NCBI RefSeq assembly: GCF_026914185.1
Contig: NC_070558.1
Location: forward strand, 124,001 to 188,000
Length of the DNA stretch: 64,000 bases
Direction of reading: 5' to 3'
DNA from: Puccinia triticina
Lineage: Eukaryota; Basidiomycota; Pucciniomycetes; Pucciniales; Pucciniaceae
Part shown: positions 20,271-31,413 of the stretch, piece after piece
How positions within the stretch are numbered: the first letter of the stretch is position 1
How the letters are laid out: each line of letters starts with the position of its first letter
Made by a program: the position numbers and the translations under genes
Notes under the pieces: generated by a model
Database searches by the model: none
Seen by the model: only the letters and a program-made list of their open reading frames with translations
Told to the model about the DNA's origin: nothing

Positions 20271-21239
20271 GTGTAACGAATGGCTTTGATAATTATAGTT
20301 CTTGCGCTGTTTTGCGCGAAATAATGTAAGCCATGATCGGCCGATCATGATCGGAAAAGGGATTGCTTTATTAATTCGTTGGCATGATCGATGACGTATT
20401 GTTTGTTATGATGTCATCGATTTCGTATACCTACTCTTTCTTCGCGAGTTGTCTTTCCTTTCCTTCCTTCCTCTCTTTCCCTATCGTGATATTCTTTGTC
20501 ATAGTTTTCCTCACCTTTAAAGTTATCATTTATCCGGAGAAATTCCAATTCATAAAGTTATAACTCAAAATCGATAATCCTTATACATATAAACTTCATC
20601 AAACGTGACTCGGGAAACTTCACAATCTTATTTATCCTAAGCTTATTAGACAAGCATTTGGCGAACTATCCTCTCGGATAGTTTCATAGCCATTATAGCG
20701 AACTGTTTAGTAGGCCAGGCCTCACAGTTAGGCTAAAGCGCCTCCTTCCTTTCTTCTTGCTACAGCCGCAGGGGTTGTCCTGTACGGCTGTAGTCTCTTT
20801 CTTGTACCCCTGTATTCAGGGTAGTCACATGTTGTTGTTTCATTCTCGAGGCCACTATATAAAGTGGCCTCTCTTCAGTTGTAGGGGTTTTTCCCCAGTT
20901 CCTTTTTTTAGTCGGAATCCTAGACATAGCTAGTTTTCCTCATCTGTGCGCGCGCCCCTCCCGCTGAGCCTCTGTCATCTGAAGAGCCCCGCTTCAGTGG
21001 TAGCGAGAGCTAAAGTCAACCATCCGATCATAACAACTTGTCATAATTACTATAATTTTTTTTTACCTACTTACTTCGGATTTACTATCACACCATCCAA
21101 CGCACCCGTCACCGTCCTCCGTTCAAGGATCTTCTTATCCTCCTCGCCGCTAGAACCCTGCGGTCAGTCGAGGTTTCAGTTTTTTCTTCCTACTTCCGAG
21201 TTCCGTGCGGGTTCGTCCCAAAGTCCATAGTTTGTGACA
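20271..21239 (-). repeat. 969-bp LTR of the gag-bearing element
   Basis: Read on the minus strand it starts TGTCACAAACTATGG (21239) and ends GCCATTCGTTACA (20271), giving TGT...ACA termini typical of fungal LTRs. The gag frame begins immediately to its left. Directly after the LTR end lies CTAACTCCGGCACGAGTCCG, which may act as a primer-binding site: GAGTCCGAAC resembles the complement of a tRNA T-arm, but the usual TGG start is absent. The matching 3' LTR is not in the window. Confidence 0.65.
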
Positions 21240-22466
21240 GTTGTTGTCGCCCTGTTAAGAGGGTGACGCCTCTGGGTGAGGTTCAGCAACAGAATAGCGA
21301 GCATAGTGCTTGAAGAAGAGAGAAGGGCTCGAGATAGCTTACTATTTTTTGTCTTTACCACCCTCCACGCGTCGTCTAGATGTCAAACATGGGAAAAGTC
21401 GCCCACAGCCCAAAGGGAAAGTTCCGCGAAGGCTCTTCGGCCGATCTCGGCGAAGTCCCGCCAGGGCCGGTGTGAGAATGAAAGCTGGTTGGCTGGTGAA
21501 GAATGTCTGCTAACCGCCTCCTTCAAGAATATTGATGTCCAGGCTGTGTGATTGTCGGTAACTCGGCTCCGCACTGCTATATTCCGCTAGCCTTCAGCGC
21601 TCCTCTACTGAGCCTGATCTCTAGCGTAATAATCCGCAAGTGAATAAAGCTCCGCACGTCGCAAGCACAATAATCCGCAAGTAACTCTCAAATAAGGATA
21701 AGAACACAGATATTCTCTCAATAGCTCTTGTACGTCTGTAGTTGTAAGTACAATGATGATGAGTGTAATCCGTAATAAGATAGGATAAGGATAATCCTCC
21801 CCAAAAAGAGAGCCAAAAAACCCTTTCCGTCCTCCCCTCCGCACACATTGCCGTTCCCACCCAATCCCGCACGTCTGACACTTTCCCGCACTAGTCCGCC
21901 TACTCCGCCCGCTATCCCGCTCGTCACTTTCCCAGACTCCGCTCCTCTCCGACGCTTGCCCTCCCACCGTCCTCTGTCTAGCCCCCGTCAGTAGTTCTCT
22001 CGCCACCGCCTTCACCCCGGTTCCACCCGCTGATGGAACCCGCTCGAGCTGTCATGGCTCACCCGCTGACGCGCCGCTGCTACCAGTCCACGTGTGTAGT
22101 CCCGCCGCAGTCCAGCCCTGTCTTTTTCCGCTCTGATCCGAACGCCCGATCCGAAATCCGCAATCCGCAATCCGTGCATTCCAATCCGCGCGTGACTTTC
22201 CATAAGCTTTCCTAGCGTGCTTTCCTGACCTCATCCTCAGTGCTTATGTCACTGGAATGCACCATGCCTGAGCGGCTTTGTGCATTCCCCGCCCGCGCTA
22301 TCCCCGCGTGGACATTCTACCGCGCTCGCCTATATAAATCACCACATCCGCCCCAGTTTTGAAGTCCTGCCCCCAGGATCTTCCCACACATTTGCCTGCT
22401 CCCACACTCGTCACACATCCCCCATACACATCATCCTCCTTTCCCCCACATCTCTCCCCGTTCAAT
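21240..22466. other. No gene recognised; C-rich upstream region
   Basis: The strand is pyrimidine-rich with frequent TCCGCA words, repeated CCGCAATCC / CCGAAATCC blocks near 22150-22185, and a TATATAAATC box at about 22331. It is probably the promoter and leader of the zinc-cluster-like gene downstream. Long open frames on the minus strand are compositional. Confidence 0.4.
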
Positions 22467-23871
22467 ATGGTAGCTTGCGATTGCTGTACTCGACTTGGAT
22501 TACCCTGCGTCTACTCCCGCGCTGGTCGTGCGTGTAACAACTGTAGGGATTCAAAACGCCGCTGCTCCGCCTTCACTCCGAAATCCGACAGCTCCCGCAG
22601 AAACCGCAAATCTCAAAACCGTCCACCGCCATCTGGGTCCCGAAGCTCTCGTGCGGAACGTTCCCCGTCTGTTATCTCGGTCAGTTCTTGCACCAAGTCG
22701 CCCTCCGCACACGGTGAAGATCTTATGACGCCGCCACCCAATCGTGCCGACTGCTCGAGCGCCAAAGAATACGTCCAACAAGCCCAGGTGTGGGCCCGTA
22801 AACACGGCGTCAACAGACCTTTAGTCAAAGAGCGTCTCAAATGTCCTCAAGAACCCGCATCAACACCTGCTGCTGGACCTTCATTGGCTGTCGCACCTTC
22901 TCCCACTGCTGGTTTGAAGCACCCCTCTGCGGATTCTACGGATCGATCCTCGAAGCGTCCGTGCCCAGCCGGTTCTCAGACTCTGGGTCTCGCGGCCCGT
23001 CTTTCTGCTCGTCCACGTGACCCAACGCCGATCATTCTCTCTCCCGAGCCCACGTTTCCCCAGGCTCCCGGTAAGTAACTTTCCGCTTCTACTTGTCAAG
23101 CCGTTGCTAACCATTGACCGCTTTTTCCGCTCAAGCCACCCCAGCAAGGGACACCGAGATGGCACCTGAAAATTTGTCCCATACTCCTTCTGGCTCGCCG
23201 CCCAGCTCCCCGCAGTCCGTTCCGCACGCCGAAGTCCCGCAAGCCAGAACCGCCCGCGCCGCCTCGATCCACACGTTGGAGTCCACGGACCCGCCTTCTC
23301 CGCGGGCCGATACCACTCCAAAAGCGCCTCGCCTCCTTGCCCCGTCAGCCGCTACTATTCGCGCCGCATCTCCTGACTCTCCGACTCCACGCCCTCGAGC
23401 CTCGTCGGTACCCATCCACCTGCCGCCGCCTGCCGAGCCTGCCGCGGACACCGAAGCCGCGTTGCTAAATCGCCAACTCGCGGAAATCTCCCGCGACCTA
23501 CGCGACACCTTCCCTGACAACCCCCTCTGGGAACAAGCCGTGTTCCCCGCTGCTGCCGTACTCGACTTCGTAGGCGCCTTCCGTGATATGTACCGCGCTC
23601 TGCTCCACATCTCCGCGATAACACCCGCACAACGCGCCATAGGTACGCATTCTTCCTTGTCGGCATCAACCAGCTCGTCGAACGACTTGAGCTGGCCATT
23701 GTTGTTCCCGCCGACGAAAGTACTCTACGAGCCCAACAGAACATGGAGGAAGCGCTACGGAACGAGCCGCACCCCGCACAACCCACCGCCGCAGACTATG
23801 ATGCTCCTATCCCTGCGGAGCGCATTCGTACGGAGCGTACCCGCCGCTCCTCTGACTGCAGACTTCCCTAG
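22467..23871 (+). CDS. Zinc-cluster-like protein with inverted cysteine halves; frameshifted C-terminus
   Basis: Exon 1 is 22467-23070 and begins MVACDCCTRLGLPCVYS, then GRACNNCRDSKRRC. Together these give C-x2-C-x6-C-x8-C-x2-C-x6-C, the spacing of fungal Zn(II)2Cys6 clusters. The basic CRDSKRRC half comes second instead of first. A 65-bp intron (GTAAGT...CTCAAG) leads to exon 2 from 23136. The middle is Ser/Pro/Ala-rich; a helical tail follows (AALLNRQLAEISRDLRDTFP, AAAVLDFVGAFRDMYRALLH). Near 23640 the frame has to shift by one base to continue as YAFFLVGINQLVERLELAIV and end at 23869-23871. The protein may be a transcription-factor-like host gene or a cargo ORF of the surrounding repeats; the GC-rich, codon-biased composition contrasts with other host genes here. 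Function is unknown. Confidence 0.5.
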
Positions 23872-24448
23872 CTTCCCCTTTTTTTTCCGCTTTGTCTTCT
23901 CTTTCTTTTGTCGTCTCCCCCTTGTATATAGCCCTATCCTGCGGAAACAATGCTCGTAATACACGCGCAGTCTATGTTCCGCACCCGGATAGTTTCCGCC
24001 TAGAGAGAGCTACCGAGAATCCAAAGCAAAGTGAGCAAAAACAGAGGTCCGCCATCGCAAAAAAATTTATTTATAAGTGCTTGGACCGCCCCAGAATGAG
24101 AACCACTTAGTCCCCGCACTTCTTTTTTCCATTTTTATCCTTCTTCTTTTTTTTTTTTTTCTTTTTTTTTTTTTTTTTACCACCTTTTACCATACACCAT
24201 CCAGAAAGAAACCGCAATCCATGAGAGAGAGAAACCAGAGAAAACGCAATCCACAAAAGAAAAACCAGAAAAGCCGCAATCCACGAGAGAGAAATTCCGC
24301 AAGGTACCTGGTCCGCCCCAGAAGGATTTTTCCGCACAAAATCCCCGTACCCTGCACCTAGAAATACAGATAGACAACAAGCCAGTGAAACGTATAACAA
24401 AACTTAAACCGAACTCTATAGGATAACGAACATTCTGGGGTGGCTATG
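23872..24448. repeat. Poly-T tract and short tandem repeat
   Basis: After the zinc-cluster-like gene come T-rich runs (about 24143-24178) and three copies of a unit of about 35 bp with the core CGCAATCCA.GAGAGAGAAA (about 24210-24300). No gene. Confidence 0.6.
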
Positions 24449-24791
24449 TAACCTGGCTGTTGTTGAGATATTGGTTTCAGTTGTGTTTTCTCTTCTCTTT
24501 CTATGCTTTACACATTTCACCCAGGTTTCACAGATCATTTCACATGTATGTAGTATACCTGAGCTCAGCGGGCGTGGAAGGATTTCTCCCTCATCCTTCC
24601 ACCACCATTGCCCACTCGACCCGCCTCGTGCCCGCTGGTCTCAGGTATAGTAGCTCTCTCTTTCTTTCTTGTTGTCCTTCTTTGTTCTTCTGCTTCTCTA
24701 GTCTGATGTGAAATGATTATCATCCTTCCACCACCATTGCCCACTCGACCCGCCTCGTGCCCGCTGGTCTCAGCCTTTGTTCAGCTTATCA
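24449..24791 (+). repeat. 5' LTR of the copia element (left limit approximate)
   Basis: The right end is TTCAGCTTATCA, directly followed by the primer-binding site. The left end is probably TGTAACCTGGCTG (24449) or TGTTGAGATATTGG shortly after it. Inside, a 54-bp sequence (starting TCATCCTTCCACCACCATTG) occurs twice, at 24591-24644 and 24720-24773. No 3' LTR remains. Confidence 0.55.
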
Positions 24792-24807
24792 GGTTATGAG
24801 CCCGCGC
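24792..24807 (+). other. Primer-binding site for a half-tRNA (initiator Met)
   Basis: GGTTATGAGCCCGCGC, preceded by ATCA, matches the complement of the anticodon stem-loop of fungal initiator tRNA-Met (GCGCAGGGCTCATAACC) with a short gap. Priming from a tRNA-iMet 5' fragment is known for Drosophila copia. Its place directly at the LTR end supports the reading. Confidence 0.7.
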
Positions 24808-24903
24808 TAGGCTCCAGCTAAGAACAACGACGCACGTTAAATATTGTACCGTTGAGTGGCAATAGTGTTTTCTATCCCAAAGGATCAATTCTCTCCTCGC
24901 ACA

Positions 24904-27900
24904 ATGTCGGACGCTTCCGGCTCAAAGCCGATACCGGCTCTCACCCTTGGAGTGGGCCTGAATGACGACCACTCTTCCCCAAAGATTCAACGAGCTAAGC
25001 TCCTCACCCTCAAAGCACCTGACTCCGACTCAAACTACTCGGACTGGGAGTATCAGGTTACAATGCTTCTAGATAACGCCAATCTGCTGTACGTCCTCAC
25101 GCCCATCGCACCAAAAGAACGACCAGCTACCTGGGCAAGAGACAACAAGGCCGTCTGCACCCTCCTCTCCCAAATTGTCGATCCGACGAATTTTCGCTAC
25201 ACCAAACCGCATCAAACTGACACTGCCAAGGCGTGGGAAGCTCTTCGTTTGGCTCATAAGGACTGTTCGGCTGGGGGTCGCATGTACTGGCTCCGAAAAC
25301 TCTCCACCTCCAAAATGGAAACTGAAGACATGCTAGACCATATCGACTCCGTTGCTAAAGTGGCGGAACGTCTCGACGAGCTTGTCACTGAGGAAAAACC
25401 CCTTACCACCTACGAAATCCACGCAACAGCTCTCATCAACTCTCTCCCAAGTGACTGGATCAACTGTATTTCCTCCCTCATGAACCAACCTAAAATTTCA
25501 GCGGAACAGGTCGCCATGTCTCTCCGAAGCGAATATCTTCGTAGAAAGACGTACAACGACGATGAACCCGTCGTGGTTTCCTCAACCAAGGCCAAACATC
25601 ACGCGGAGAAATCCTCCTCTTCCAATCCAGCCAGTCGAGGAGGACAAAACTCCCGCTCTTCCCCTCGCCATTGCGACTTCTGCAACGTGGACGGCCACGA
25701 CCTGAACAATTGCAGGAACACCCGTGCTATACTGGCCAACCATAAGGCAGGTCAGAAACCCAGGTCGGAAGCCAAGGATCAGGAAAGACGCCCGGATCAC
25801 CCGACTAAACCTGCAGCTAAAGCGGGTCGCACCTCGGCGGCCACCCTCGGTAACTCGTCACACCGATACGAGGAGGACAAGGAATCTGACTACTCAGGGT
25901 CTCAACTTGAAGTCGTCGCTGGCAATGCAGTCGCTGCCCTCTCGGCTTCCCCGGGTGCACGCGCAGGAGGCGATGCCAATCTCGACTCCGGATGCTCCTT
26001 CTCGATGACCCCTGACTTGACATCTGTTGAAAATGCCAAACCAGACCACACTCCCATTCGTCTCGCCGACCATTCAGTGGTTGAAGCCACCCACAGAGGC
26101 ACAGCCAAACTACCAATCAATGGCGATGTCAAGGTTAAAACTCTGGTTGTTCCCTCTCTTCATGAACCTCTTCTTTCAATTGCTGCAATGTGCGACGCCG
26201 GTGTCACAGCAGTATTCACAAAATCCTCCTGCGACCTCTACCATTCGGACTCGACTCAAATATCCGGATCTCTCTCAGGTCGAGGTTACCGACGCGGGAA
26301 TCTGTACTACCTGGCAGCGGAGCCTGTGAGCTCTCATTCCACTAAGACGCTAACCCCCTCACCCATTGACAATTCCCTTCTGTCGTACCACTATCTTTTC
26401 TCCCACATTGGATTAAAACCCCTCAAAGCCGTTCTAAAAGGCCATCAAATCAACCCCTCAATCATGAACGAGATCAAGGTGCAACAATGTCCCATCTGCG
26501 TTCAATCAAAAATGCCGCGAAACTCGTTCCGATCTTGCTCTGCATACCAATCAACCCTCCCGGGCGAGCTGATTCACTCTGACATTGGTTCGTATGAGGT
26601 TGTATCACGCGAGGGGTATAAATACTTCATCACTTTTATCGACGATTGTTCTAAATTTCTCCAAGTCTACCCTATGAAATTAAAAAGTGATTCATTCGCA
26701 TGCTTTAAAACCTTCCGTGCTTTCTTTGAGAAATCCGGCGCCCACAAGATACTTGCTCTTCGCACCAATAACGGCGGAGAGTACTTATCAAATCAATTTA
26801 CTTCCTATCTGTCGTTGGCAGGCATCAAACACGAGCCTGGCCCTCCTCATTCGCCAGAACTAAATGGTGTGGCAGAGCGCACAAACCAGACAATAAGTAA
26901 TCTGGTGAGATGCTCACTTCTTCAAGCAAAACTCCCAAAATCATTCTGGGCCGATGCTCTCCGACATGCGATCTTCCCTTACAAGTCCTTCCCCTGCAAG
27001 ACCCCAAGTGGATTCCTAGCTCCCGCCTCAATAATGGGGGATCACGAGGTGGATATCAAAAAACTCCGTCCCTTTGGCTGCCTCGTATGGTACAAGGTAC
27101 CGGAGGCAAACCGCAAGAAACTCGATCGGAAGGGGCGTGCCTCAATCCTCCTGTCTTATCTCTCGGACAGGAACGGTTTCAGATTGTGGGATCTTGAGAA
27201 CTGCTCGGTTGTTAAGTCCCGTGATGTTATATTTAATGACACGTTATTCCCCTACGGAGCAAAACTAAACTCCCCTTCCGAATCGATCGCAGTGGAATTG
27301 TCCTGGCCCCATCTCAAAAACTCTCTGTCACCACAGGTCTCTCCCCCACTCCAACTATCCAACCAGGAGGAACAACCTCCTCCACTCAACCTCCCGGCGT
27401 CGACCTCGCCACCACCACCCACTCGTTTACCCCCAAGGGTTGCTACGCCTGATTTGCCACCTCTCAATGTACCTCTCCAGCCCCGCTTTGACCGACGCCT
27501 GACAGCCTCAATTCACGCGCCGGGTAATGCCCCACGAACTCCAGACACGATTTCCTCAGGGACTGATTCCCCGAGACGCTCCCCCTTCCAATCTCCCACA
27601 CATTCCTCTCTTGATGATCTCTCTACTCAAGATATTTCGATCATCTCTCTTCCTCCACTTCCCTCTTCCCCCCCTTGTTCCCCTGCTCTCTCTTCTCATC
27701 GTTCTCCTTCTCACTCACCCCTTCCCTCGCCGCCTCGCTCACCGCCCTCCAATCCTCAATCGAAGCCCTCAAACACTCCCGGTGTCCCTCAGTCTTCACC
27801 ACCAAAAGCTCCGTCCCCAAAGCCTCCTTCACCGCCTCCTCGACGACGTTCAGGGCGTGAGCGCAGAGCACCCAATCGTTACGGCCAATGGTCAAAGAAC

Positions 27901-29190
27901 GCAACTGTGGACTTGGACATCGATACACCAAAAACTTGGTGCCAGCTCCTGAAATCCCCGAATAAACACCGTTGGCTGAAGGCTGCCGAAGATGAGTTTG
28001 CTTCCCTATTGGGAATGCAAACTTGGAAACTCGTACCCCGTCCGGATGAAAGAAAAATAATCAAGTCCAAGTGGGTCTTCAAGGTCAAACGCCGACCCGA
28101 TCAGACAATCCAAAAACTCAAAGCCCGCCTGGTAGCCATGGGATATTCTCAGGTCCAGGGCCTAGACTATGATGAAGTCTTCTCACCAACACTTCGTCTG
28201 GAAACCCTCCGTCTCATTTTTTCCCTTCTAGCAAGCCGCGGGTGGAAAGGCCGCCAGGTTGATTTCAAGACAGCCTTCTTAAACAGACACCTCGATAAAC
28301 CGATCTACATGGAGCAGCCGCCGGGCTTTGAGGACCCTCACCATCCCGACTGGGTATGCGAAGTGACCCGCTCGATATACGGATTGAAACAATCTCCCCG
28401 CCAATGGAACCGTGAGCTTCACAAAGCTCTCCTAAACCTTGGTCTTAAGAACTCTCATTATGATCCCACCCTGTACTTCAAACTAGCCGAAGGGAAACTC
28501 ATAGGTGCTTTGACCACACACGTTGATGATCTAGCCATTGTCGGTGAACCTTCCTTTGTAGACTCCCTCATATCCTCCGTTGGCAAACAATTCAAGATTG
28601 GCGCCGACAAAGACCTCAATCACTTTCTCTCGCTGCAAATCACCCGCGACATACCTGCCCGATTCCTCTTCCTCAATCAAAGTCACTACATCTCAGAAAT
28701 ATGTGATTGGTTCCTAGAGTCTAACTGTGTGTCAGTCGCCACCCCAACCAATGTCAACTTCAAGAACCTGACTCACCGTCGCCCAAATGAACCTGCGTCT
28801 CCTGGGCCCTACCCACAACTTATTGGTGCACTTCTCTGGGTCTCACAGTGTACCCGGCCAGATATCTCCTTCGCTGTCAATCGACTCTCTCAGTACCTGC
28901 GGGATCCATCCGTTGCTCACTGGTCCGCAGCGGTGAGAGTCCTGAATTATCTCCTTGCCACCAAAGATCTGAAACTGCGTTTGGGCGGCAATCTTGTATG
29001 TTCCGGTTACTCAGACTCAGACTGGGCCGAGGATTGAGACGATCGAAGGTCCACCTCTGCATACACATATTGCATCGGAGATGGAGCAATATCCTGGAAG
29101 TCCAGGAAGCAGGCAACGGTCTCCCTTTCCAGCACCAAGGCAGAATACAAGGCCTTGTTGGATTCCTGCAAAGAGGCTCTTGACATTAGT
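24904..29190 (+). pseudogene. Ty1/copia gag-pol polyprotein, 3' truncated
   Basis: A single frame of about 1378 codons from the ATG at 24904 covers gag (UBN2-type, residues about 40-230), a zinc knuckle (CDFCNVDGHDLNNC, about 257), an aspartic protease (LDSGCSFSM, about 360) and the pre-integrase HHCC region (CPICVQSK). Integrase follows (HSDIG, then LRTNNGGEY, then NGVAERTNQT), then a Pro/Ser-rich linker. Reverse transcriptase (ARLVAMGYSQVQGLDYDEVF, AFLNRHLDKPIYMEQPPGFE, TTHVDDLAIVG) and the start of RNase H (YSDSDWAED) complete it. Two lesions disable it. The second catalytic Asp of the integrase is Asn (AAT at 26767-26769). TGA at 29035-29037 stops RNase H before DDRRSTSAYTY. Reading continues past the stop to KAEYKALLDSCKEALD at about 29188, where unrelated sequence begins, so the RNase H end and 3' LTR are missing. 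Confidence 0.9.
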
Positions 29191-29262
29191 CCCGTCAAAC
29201 TTCAGGCTCTTGCCATGCGGTGGCTTGATCTTGACGGATTCGACAACTTCCGATTCGGCCAT
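29188..29262 (-). pseudogene. 5' end of another retroelement gag, cut at the copia junction
   Basis: From the ATG at 29262 the minus strand encodes MAESEVVESVKIKPPHGKSL followed by KFDGTN, the usual opening of a retrotransposon gag (KFDGTN/S is the conserved start of the capsid region). It ends at about 29188 exactly where the truncated copia reading stops. The two elements are therefore joined head-on by a rearrangement or by insertion followed by deletion. Confidence 0.55.
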
Positions 29263-30383
29263 GGCGCTCCGGAAAATCTTCAGACTGGAAATAACAACAG
29301 AGGCAAACAAAAGGGCGGCTCACAGTGTGGCAAGTAATGTTTTGACGCGTGTAGAGATGCCCGGAGGTGCACAATGGATGGGACTTACTTCTGTCTCTCC
29401 TATGCCCCGCGGCTGAACACCCTAAAAAAAATAACAACAAAACTCGTGTCGAACTTGATCCTCAAACAAGAATCCAAAGACGTCTTTGGCTAAGTCCACG
29501 GTCAATCGTGATAACGAAAAGAAACGAAATTCAATGAAATCCAGCCTAAGACCACCAGCCCGTCTCAAAATCCTGACGCGAGACTGTAAATCTTGAGGTC
29601 GCTGGCTTGATCCCGGCTCGGGGGACCAAATATGGACTCCTGTCGGGTCTGAGCCAAGGCAGTCGGTGGAGGGGATGGTGCTAAGTGCTGCCCTCTTTGG
29701 TGGTCCTGCGAAAAGTATTGGGGAAAATTCGAACAAAGTGATAGCAGTTGGGGGTGGGATTTGTAAGAGATGGAACAAGGGGGTTGGGATACCCTCGGCG
29801 GTTTTGGTTGGATGGAAAAGCTCGGAGGGAAGCCGGCGCGGACGTCGGAAAATTCGGGTAGTGATCAAAAGAAAGAAACTCAGGAAGCTCCGGGTACTCA
29901 GAACTCAAAAGGATGCGGGGATGGATCGACACGATCCGGGATCAATGAGCTCAAAAACTCTGATGATATCTTTCTGGGGGGGAAGAGAGTACCATGCGGA
30001 TCCCTCCTCCAAGTTTGGGTGAACTTGGATTCAGGCCCGCGACATGCCGCGCGACAAGCCCTCGTGCCCGCCACGCCCTTACAACTAGGATGAGAAGATG
30101 AGACAAACAACAAAACAAGACCAACCCTCCTCCAACTCAACCTGTCCAACGCCCGCAAGGAAGAAACAGAAAAGAATAGGCATGTGTAAAATAAAGGTAA
30201 ATAGAGGAGTCAAAAAAAAAAAAAAAACCAAACAACAAAAGAAAAGGAAGAAAGAAAGAGAAAGAGAAAGGGAAAGAAGGGAGAAAACGGGGAAGGAATG
30301 AGAACAGGAGCCTAAAACAAAGTCGTGAGGGTGTTGTGCGCGCCGTGCCGTTGGGTGTTGGGGTCTTGATGATCTTGAAACCT
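29263..30383. other. Probable leader/LTR of the minus-strand retroelement; no gene
   Basis: Upstream (to the right) of the gag start. It holds a minus-strand open frame (29868-29422) with no family resemblance, and a purine-rich tract with an A run at about 30212-30300. LTR boundaries could not be fixed. Confidence 0.35.
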
Positions 30384-31368
30384 TTATCCCGGTGTCCTGA
30401 TCCTGTGTACGCGCCAGAACTCCACATCGGAGGGTCCGGAGTCTAGTATTATTGCATCCGCAGAATCCATAGCGTTGTTTGCCAAGATTATACCGGTCAT
30501 GGCTTGGTGAGCATCAACCTCTTCTTTGCTGTAAAAGCCGTTGTTACCCAGATTCCCAAATATCTCAATTTCCGTCCCAATGGGATCATAGAAACTAATT
30601 TCCTCTTCTTCAGTTTCTTCCCCTTTAACCGCTATGAATGAGACGTTCATTCCATTGGCTTCTCCTATGTTTGCCTTTGGTGGTGCGAATTTATAATTAG
30701 TCCACGGCTTGCGGCATTCCTTTTCTGAGTGTCTGGGTTTGTTGCAATTGTAACATTTCCCAATTCTCCTTGATCCTTGTGGTTGTTGTCCAACCATTGT
30801 GATTTTGTTGGTCTTCTTTAGCTTTAACTGTAAGTAATCTTTCTCTATTTTGCTGATAACGTCCTCGGTCTTTAACATTCTGCTGTCTTGTATAATAATT
30901 TGAACTAATGATTCAAATTCCTTTGGTAATTTCTTTAATATTAATAAGGCTAGTACTTGCTCTTTTACGTCAAGGCCTGATGTGCAAATTTTGCTGATGC
31001 TGTTGCGGACCTCCTTGACAAATTCCTTTGTTTCTTTGAATTATAAGTCGATAAATTCCCCTAATGCAAGCATTTGATGGTGCGCCTCACTACCCGCATA
31101 TTTCTTCTGGAAAAGTTCACGTAACTTGAGTCCCTCGCCTTCTTTGTTGGTTCCAAGTTTGCTATTGACAATGGCAATGCGCTCTTTGTCCAGATGCTTC
31201 ATAATAAGCACGTAAAGCTTATGTTCTTATCCGTGACATCAGTAACTGGCTGTTTTTTGATGATTGGTAAACATCCTAGGCTATACATTTTGGCTCGCAT
31301 GTGGTTGCCCATGTTGCGTAATTTTTGTTGTTAAGTTGGTAGTGTTTGGTTTCAGTGGTGGATTCCAT
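30384..31368 (-). pseudogene. Copia-type gag-protease fragment
   Basis: The ATG at 31368 opens MESTTETKHYQLNNKNYATW. After frameshifts and stops the reading continues as HLDKERIAIVNSKLGTNKEG, VRNSISKICTSGLDVKEQVL and LLILKKLPKEFESLVQIIIQ, the pattern of the copia gag (UBN2) domain. Next come the zinc knuckle CYNCNKPRHSEKEC (about 30760-30720) and a protease-like AIILDSGPSDVEF (about 30460), where DSGAS is usual. The frame ends at 30384 and no integrase or polymerase follows. This is a truncated copy, different in sequence from the copia element at 24.9 kb. Confidence 0.75.
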
Positions 31369-31413
31369 TCTGTTATGTTGATGTTGTAGTCAATAGAGGT
31401 AAGTCAACCATAC

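Noticed and set aside
21605..22015. Minus-strand protein of 136 codons
   Set aside because: Arises from pyrimidine-rich DNA upstream of the zinc-cluster-like gene; no conserved pattern, and overlapping frames are equally open.
29422..29868. 148-codon minus-strand gene
   Set aside because: Located in the leader/LTR zone of a retroelement, starts at a non-conserved codon and shows no domain.
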